A stretch of 64,000 nt of DNA from Nocardioides limicola. Lineage in GTDB: Bacteria; Actinomycetota; Actinomycetes; Propionibacteriales; Nocardioidaceae. How positions within the stretch are numbered: the stretch's first letter is position 1; every line of letters starts with the position of its first letter. The DNA lies in assembly GCF_016827675.1 (NCBI RefSeq), contig NZ_JAERJA010000003.1:310001-374000 (forward strand). Reading direction: 5' to 3'. Below are positions 59,771 through 64,000 of the stretch, one piece after another. A program made the translations under genes and the position numbers. Below the pieces are notes generated by a model. The model ran no database searches, was not told the DNA's origin, and saw nothing but the letters and a program-made list of their open reading frames with translations.

Positions 59771-60967
59771 TTACGCAGTCGTGACGCGTGTCCCCGCGGC
59801 CAGCGCCCGGACCGCGACTTCGGCCAGCAGCCCTGCGGCGATGGTGACGCTGCGTTCGTCGATCCGCAGCTCGCCGCGGTGCAGGTCGTACGTCGGGCCG
59901 CCGGGGCTGCGAGTGCCGAGCCGGGCCATCGCGCCGGGGATGCGGGACAGGTACCAGCCGAAGTCCTCCCCGCCCAGACTCTGCAGGGTCGGCACCAGCC
60001 CGTCCTCACCGAGGATCGCGGTGGCCGCCTGACCCATCACTGCGGTGCAACGGTGGTCGTTGACCACCGGCGGCACGCCCCGCTGGTAGTTCACCCGCGC
60101 GGTGACGCCGTAGGGCTCCACGATGGTGGCGATCATCTCGGTGACCAGCTTCTCCGCCTCACCCCAGGCCAGGGCGTCGAGCATCCGGACGGTGCCGGCC
60201 AGGTGACCGGTCGCCGGGATCACGTTGTGCGCGGCCCCGGCGCGGACCTTCCCCCAGACCACGCTGACGCCGGCGCGTGGGTCCAGACGCCGCGAGAGGA
60301 TCGCCGGCAGTTCGGTGACCAGTTTGCCGAGCGCGAAGGTGAGGTCCTCGGTCAGGTGTGGTCGTGAGGTGTGCCCGCCCCGCCCGGAGAGGTGGATGTC
60401 GAGGGCGTCCGCGGCTCCGGTGATCGGCCCCTCACGGAGCCCGATGGTGCCCACGTCGATGCTGGGGTCGCAGTGCACGCCGTAGATCTCGTCGACCCCG
60501 TCCAGGACACCCTGCTCCAGCACCTCCAGGGCGCCGCCGGGCATCACCTCCTCGGCCGGCTGGAAGACCAACCGCACCCGCCCTGGCAGGTCACCGGAGG
60601 CCGCCAGCTCGGCCAGCACCAGCCCGGCGCCGACCAGTCCGGCGGTGTGTACGTCGTGCCCGCAGGCGTGGGCGACGCCTGGGGTCGTGCTGGCCCACGG
60701 ATCCCCGGTCAGGTCGTCGACGGGGAGGGCGTCCAGGTCGGCGCGCAGGGCCACCACCCGGTCCCCGGTGCCGACGTCGGCGACCAGTCCGTTGCGGGGC
60801 ATCCGGGTGACCGTGATCCCGGCTGCCTCCAGCCGGTCGGCGACCAGCGAGGTGGTGCGGTGCTCGGCCCAGGAGAGCTCGGGGTGGGCGTGCAGGTCCC
60901 GGCGGAGCGCGATCAGTTCGCCGGCGAGGTGGCCGACGATGGCGGGGGTGGTACGCGACACGGTCAT
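59771..60967 (-). CDS. M20 family amidohydrolase
   Basis: A 398-residue zinc amidohydrolase of the aminoacylase/hippurate hydrolase branch. It has RRDLHAHPELSWAEHRT, ALRADLDALPV, GVAHACGHDVHTAGLVGA (metal His and Asp), FQPAEEVMPGGA (catalytic Glu pair), a dimerisation insert with GRGGHTSRPH, and SLGGEDFGWYL at the end. It has the same family as mycobacterial AmiA1, found in the same general neighbourhood. ATG at 60967 has TAGGGT 9 nt upstream. The substrate is unknown. Confidence 0.9.
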   Translation of the reverse strand: MTVSRTTPAIVGHLAGELIALRRDLHAHPELSWAEHRTTSLVADRLEAAGITVTRMPRNGLVADVGTGDRVVALRADLDALPVDDLTGDPWASTTPGVAHACGHDVHTAGLVGAGLVLAELAASGDLPGRVRLVFQPAEEVMPGGALEVLEQGVLDGVDEIYGVHCDPSIDVGTIGLREGPITGAADALDIHLSGRGGHTSRPHLTEDLTFALGKLVTELPAILSRRLDPRAGVSVVWGKVRAGAAHNVIPATGHLAGTVRMLDALAWGEAEKLVTEMIATIVEPYGVTARVNYQRGVPPVVNDHRCTAVMGQAATAILGEDGLVPTLQSLGGEDFGWYLSRIPGAMARLGTRSPGGPTYDLHRGELRIDERSVTIAAGLLAEVAVRALAAGTRVTTA

Positions 60968-60976
60968 CGTTCCCGC

Positions 60977-60982
60977 ACCCTA
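60977..60982 (-). promoter_or_regulatory. -10-like hexamer of the amidohydrolase gene
   Basis: TAGGGT on the minus strand, 9 nt before the ATG at 60967. Confidence 0.4.
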
Positions 60983-61013
60983 CCGCTGCCGGTGCTGGTC
61001 CGGACCGGGCTGC

Positions 61014-61991
61014 TCAGTGGTCGTCGTAGGCGGCCAGGATCCGGTCGGCCGCGGCCGGGGCGGCGAGCTCCCCGGCCAGGATCAGCGTTTCGATCTCGTC
61101 GCGGACCAGGGCGACGCCGGGCGAGTGGGCGAGGCGTTGTTCCAGTTCGTCGCGGACCAGCGCCCAGGCGAACACGAGCTGTTGGCGGGCGCGCTTCCCG
61201 GCGAGCCCGTCGGGGCCCATCCGCTCGCGGTGGGCGAGCACCTCGTCCCACACCTCGCGCACTCCGGTGTTGGTGAGGGCCGAACAGGTGACCACGCTCG
61301 GGGCCCGCTCCGCCGAGCCGTGCACCAGCCGCAACGCTCCGGACAGCTCTCGGGCCGCCGCCTTCGCCTCCGTCTCCCGCTCGCTGTCGGCCTTGTTGAC
61401 CGCGATCACGTCGGCGATCTCCAAGATGCCCTTCTTGATGCCCTGGAGTTGGTCGCCGGTGCGGGCCAGGGTGAGGAAGAGGAACGTGTCCACCATCCCG
61501 GCAACGGTGACCTCGGACTGGCCGACGCCGACGGTCTCGACCAGCACCACGTCGTACCCGGCAGCCTCCAGGACCGTCATCGCCTGGGCGGTGGCGCGGG
61601 CCACGCCGCCGAGGGTGCCTGCCGAGGGGCTCGGCCGGATGAACGCATCCGGGTCGACCGACAGCGTCGCCATCCGGGTCTTGTCGCCCAGCACCGAGCC
61701 GCCGGTGCGCACCGAGGACGGGTCCACGGCGAGGACGCCGACCCGGCTGCCGGCCCCGGTCAGGTTGCCGCCGAGCGCCTCGATGAAGGTGGACTTGCCG
61801 ACCCCGGGGACGCCGGAGATGCCGACCCGCACCGCCGGCGAGTCGACACCGCGCCCCTCGGCCAGGGCGGCGAGCAGCTCCCGGGCCGCAGCCCGGTGTC
61901 GGGGCGCGGTCGACTCGACCACGGTGATCGCCCGCGCCACCGAGGCGCGGTGCCCGGAGCGGACACCGTCGACGAGGCTGGCGATGTCCAC
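61014..61991 (-). CDS. meaB: Methylmalonyl-CoA mutase-associated GTPase MeaB
   Basis: A 325-residue G3E-family GTPase that loads and protects the cobalamin cofactor of methylmalonyl-CoA mutase. It has Walker A GVPGVGKST (60-68), the switch ETVGVGQSE, the base-recognition NKADSE, and DPSSVRTGGSVLGDKTRM. GTG at 61991 lies four bases after the mutB stop, so the two are co-expressed. Confidence 0.95.
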   Translation of the reverse strand: MDIASLVDGVRSGHRASVARAITVVESTAPRHRAAARELLAALAEGRGVDSPAVRVGISGVPGVGKSTFIEALGGNLTGAGSRVGVLAVDPSSVRTGGSVLGDKTRMATLSVDPDAFIRPSPSAGTLGGVARATAQAMTVLEAAGYDVVLVETVGVGQSEVTVAGMVDTFLFLTLARTGDQLQGIKKGILEIADVIAVNKADSERETEAKAAARELSGALRLVHGSAERAPSVVTCSALTNTGVREVWDEVLAHRERMGPDGLAGKRARQQLVFAWALVRDELEQRLAHSPGVALVRDEIETLILAGELAAPAAADRILAAYDDH

Positions 61992-61995
61992 GGCG

Positions 61996-64000
61996 TCAGT
62001 GGCCGAGCTGGGCGGAGAGCTCGGTCAGCAACCCCAACGCCGACTCGGAGATCACCGTGCCCGGCAGGAACACCGCCGCGGCACCCATCTCCTTGAGAGT
62101 GGCCACGTCGTCGGGCGGGATCACGCCACCGATGACGACCATGATGTCGTCCCGGCCCAGATCGGCCAGCGCCTGCTTCAGCGCCGGCAGCAGGGTCAGG
62201 TGACCCGCGGCCAGCGAGGAGACCCCGACGATGTGTACGTCGGCATCCACCGCCTGCTGGGCGACCTCCTCGGGCGTGGAGAACAGCGGGCCCACGTCGA
62301 CGTCGAAGCCCATGTCGGCGAAGGCGGAGACGACCACCTTCTGGCCGCGGTCGTGGCCGTCCTGGCCCATCTTGGCGACCAGGATCCGAGGGCGGCGCCC
62401 CTCGGCCTCGGCGAACGCCTCGGTCGCGGCCAGCACCTGCTCGACCACGTCGTTGCCCTGAGCCTCGGACTTGTACACGCCGCTGATGGTACGGATCACC
62501 GCCTGGTGTCGACCCCACGGCTCCTCCATCGCGTCCGAGATCTCGCCCACGGTGGCCTTCGCCCGGGCGGCGGCGACAGCCAGCTCCAGCAGGTTCCCGT
62601 CGGCGTCCCCGGCGGCGACCTTGGTGAGGGCCTCGAGGGCGCTGCGCACCTCGTCGTCGTGACGCTCGGCGCGCAGCCGCTCCAACTTGGCGACCTGCTG
62701 CTTGTACACCTCGTCGTTGTCGACCTTGAGCACATCCAGCGGGTCCTCGTTGGCCTGCCGGTAGGTGTTGATGCCGATCACCTTCTGGGCGCCGGAGTCG
62801 ATCCGGGCCTGGGTGCGGGCGGCCGCCTCCTCGATCCGCATCTTGGGGATGCCCTGCTCGATCGCCTTGGCCATGCCGCCGGCGGCCTCGGCCTCGGCGA
62901 TATGGGCCCACGCGCGTTCGGCGAGGTCGTGGGTGAGCCGCTCCACGTAGTAGGAGCCCGCCCACGGGTCGATGATCTCGGTCGTCCGCGACTCCTGCTG
63001 GAGCATCAACTGGGTGTTGCGGGCGATCCGGGCGGAGAAGTCGGTCGGCAGCGCGATCGCCTCGTCGAGGGCGTTGGTGTGCAGCGACTGCGTGTGTCCC
63101 TGGGTCGAGGCCATCGCCTCGATGCAGGTGCGGCCGACGTTGTTGAAGACGTCCTGGGCGGTCAGCGACCAACCCGAGGTCTGCGAGTGGGTGCGCAGGC
63201 TGAGCGACTTGGGGTTCTTCGGGTCGAACTCGGACACCAACCGGGCCCACAGCGCCCGGGCGGCGCGCATCTTGGCGATCTCGGTGAAGAAGTTCATCCC
63301 GATCGCCCAGAAGAAGCTGAGCCGCGGCGCGAAGGAGTCGATGTCCATCCCGGCGGCCAGCCCGGCGCGGATGTACTCGACCCCGTCGGCCAGTGTGTAG
63401 GCCAACTCCAGGTCGGCGGTCGCGCCGGCCTCCTGCATGTGATAGCCGGAGATCGAGATCGAGTTGAACCGCGGCATGTGCGCGGAGGTGTAGGCGAAGA
63501 TGTCGGAGATGATCCGCATCGACGGTGCCGGCGGGTAGATGTAGGTGTTGCGGACCATGAACTCCTTGAGGATGTCGTTCTGGATGGTCCCTGCCAACTG
63601 CTCCGGCTTCACCCCCTGCTCCTCGGCCGCGACGATGTAGAGGGCCATCACCGGCAGCACGGCGCCGTTCATGGTCATCGAGACGCTCATCTTGTCCAGC
63701 GGGATGCCGTCGAAGAGGGTGCGGGTGTCATAGATCGAGTCGATCGCCACGCCGGCCATCCCGACGTCGCCGCGCACCCGCGGGTGGTCGGAGTCGTAGC
63801 CGCGGTGGGTGGCCAGGTCGAATGCGACGCTCAGCCCCTTCTGGCCGGCCGCCAGGTTGCGTCGGTAGAAGGCGTTGGACTCCTCGGCGGTGGAGAAGCC
63901 GGCGTACTGCCGGATCGTCCACGGCTGGGTGGTGTACATCGTCGGGTACGGGCCGCGCAGGAACGGGCTCAGTCCGGGCCAGGTGTCCAGCGCGTCGAGG
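61996..64000 (-). CDS. mutB: Methylmalonyl-CoA mutase large subunit (start beyond window)
   Basis: The last 667 residues of a B12-dependent mutase that interconverts (R)-methylmalonyl-CoA and succinyl-CoA. The frame runs to the right edge ([20 protein letters not shown]), so roughly 60 residues are missing. The TIM barrel carries [15 protein letters not shown] and [12 protein letters not shown]. The C-terminal cobalamin domain has the lower-ligand motif DGHDRG, then [12 protein letters not shown] and the GG loop. With the carboxylase at 5.5-15 kb it gives the propionyl-CoA to succinyl-CoA route. Confidence 0.95.
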   Translation of the reverse strand, partial: LDALDTWPGLSPFLRGPYPTMYTTQPWTIRQYAGFSTAEESNAFYRRNLAAGQKGLSVAFDLATHRGYDSDHPRVRGDVGMAGVAIDSIYDTRTLFDGIPLDKMSVSMTMNGAVLPVMALYIVAAEEQGVKPEQLAGTIQNDILKEFMVRNTYIYPPAPSMRIISDIFAYTSAHMPRFNSISISGYHMQEAGATADLELAYTLADGVEYIRAGLAAGMDIDSFAPRLSFFWAIGMNFFTEIAKMRAARALWARLVSEFDPKNPKSLSLRTHSQTSGWSLTAQDVFNNVGRTCIEAMASTQGHTQSLHTNALDEAIALPTDFSARIARNTQLMLQQESRTTEIIDPWAGSYYVERLTHDLAERAWAHIAEAEAAGGMAKAIEQGIPKMRIEEAAARTQARIDSGAQKVIGINTYRQANEDPLDVLKVDNDEVYKQQVAKLERLRAERHDDEVRSALEALTKVAAGDADGNLLELAVAAARAKATVGEISDAMEEPWGRHQAVIRTISGVYKSEAQGNDVVEQVLAATEAFAEAEGRRPRILVAKMGQDGHDRGQKVVVSAFADMGFDVDVGPLFSTPEEVAQQAVDADVHIVGVSSLAAGHLTLLPALKQALADLGRDDIMVVIGGVIPPDDVATLKEMGAAAVFLPGTVISESALGLLTELSAQLGH

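Noticed and set aside
1..64000. tRNA or rRNA genes
   Set aside because: No cloverleaf with the TTC-A and anticodon context or rRNA signature was seen on either strand; the gaps are short and accounted for.

Overview
The window is very GC-rich and tightly packed, with many GTG starts and 4-base start/stop overlaps. Its gene content (AccA3/AccD5/AccE5, DtxR/IdeR-like iron boxes, MeaB and methylmalonyl-CoA mutase, a Rv1264-like cyclase regulatory domain) points to an actinobacterium, most likely a Nocardioidaceae/Propionibacteriales chromosome. I see no rRNA, tRNA, CRISPR array, transposase or phage gene. From memory, gene order follows two stretches of the Mycobacterium tuberculosis chromosome: purE-purK-GtrA-birA-accD5-accE5-maf-accA3, and lpdA-deoD-pmmB-add-deoA-cdd. 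I read the window as conserved core with accessory inserts.

Layout. 1-5.4 kb: end of an ArfB-type rescue factor, a membrane acyltransferase-like protein with a probable CTG start, purE, purK, an orphan winged-helix regulator, and one reading frame joining biotin ligase to a class III adenylyl cyclase. 5.5-15.3 kb: carboxylase beta and epsilon subunits, a DUF885 protein, a P1 peptidase, an SPFH/NfeD pair, Maf, two GtrA proteins and the biotinylated carboxylase alpha subunit. 15.3-19.4 kb: a 1236-residue surface protein behind a structured leader, with terminators on both sides. 19.4-31.4 kb: pyruvate carboxylase, a SpoIID/LytB protein, an anchored protein with a Gly/Asp tail, LpdA-type quinone reductase, a YdcZ-type transporter, dihydrolipoyl dehydrogenase, a secreted PGRP amidase, a gamma-glutamylcyclotransferase-like protein and purine nucleoside phosphorylase.

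31.4-39.6 kb is a heme-acquisition operon: two overlapping-promoter iron boxes, hmuTUV, three exported proteins (two with HtaA domains) and heme oxygenase. It lies between deoD and the phosphosugar mutase, which are adjacent in M. tuberculosis.

39.6-61 kb is dominated by nucleoside and deoxyribose use: phosphosugar mutase, deoC with two aldehyde-dehydrogenase-like genes, adenosine deaminase, and a run of BmpA-type ABC importer, cdd, cytochrome P450 and deoA. With deoD these could import nucleosides, deaminate and phosphorolyse them, and split deoxyribose-5-phosphate into glyceraldehyde-3-phosphate and acetaldehyde, which the aldehyde dehydrogenase could oxidise. rocD, an SRPBCC protein, a decapeptide-repeat protein, an alcohol dehydrogenase, a thioesterase, a possible cysteine-peptidase-fold protein and a MaoC protein are interspersed. 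59.7-64 kb: an M20 amidohydrolase, meaB and most of mutB.

Across the window at least eighteen genes carry a TAnnnT -10-like hexamer only 6-9 nt before the start codon and no ribosome binding site, the signature of leaderless transcripts. Other signals worth a second look are the biotin ligase-cyclase fusion, a 29-bp direct repeat around a small membrane-protein gene, three 11-bp direct repeats before the mutase, a 26-bp perfect palindrome at 24.1 kb, four 14-bp repeats between convergent genes, and the P450 inside the pyrimidine salvage operon.
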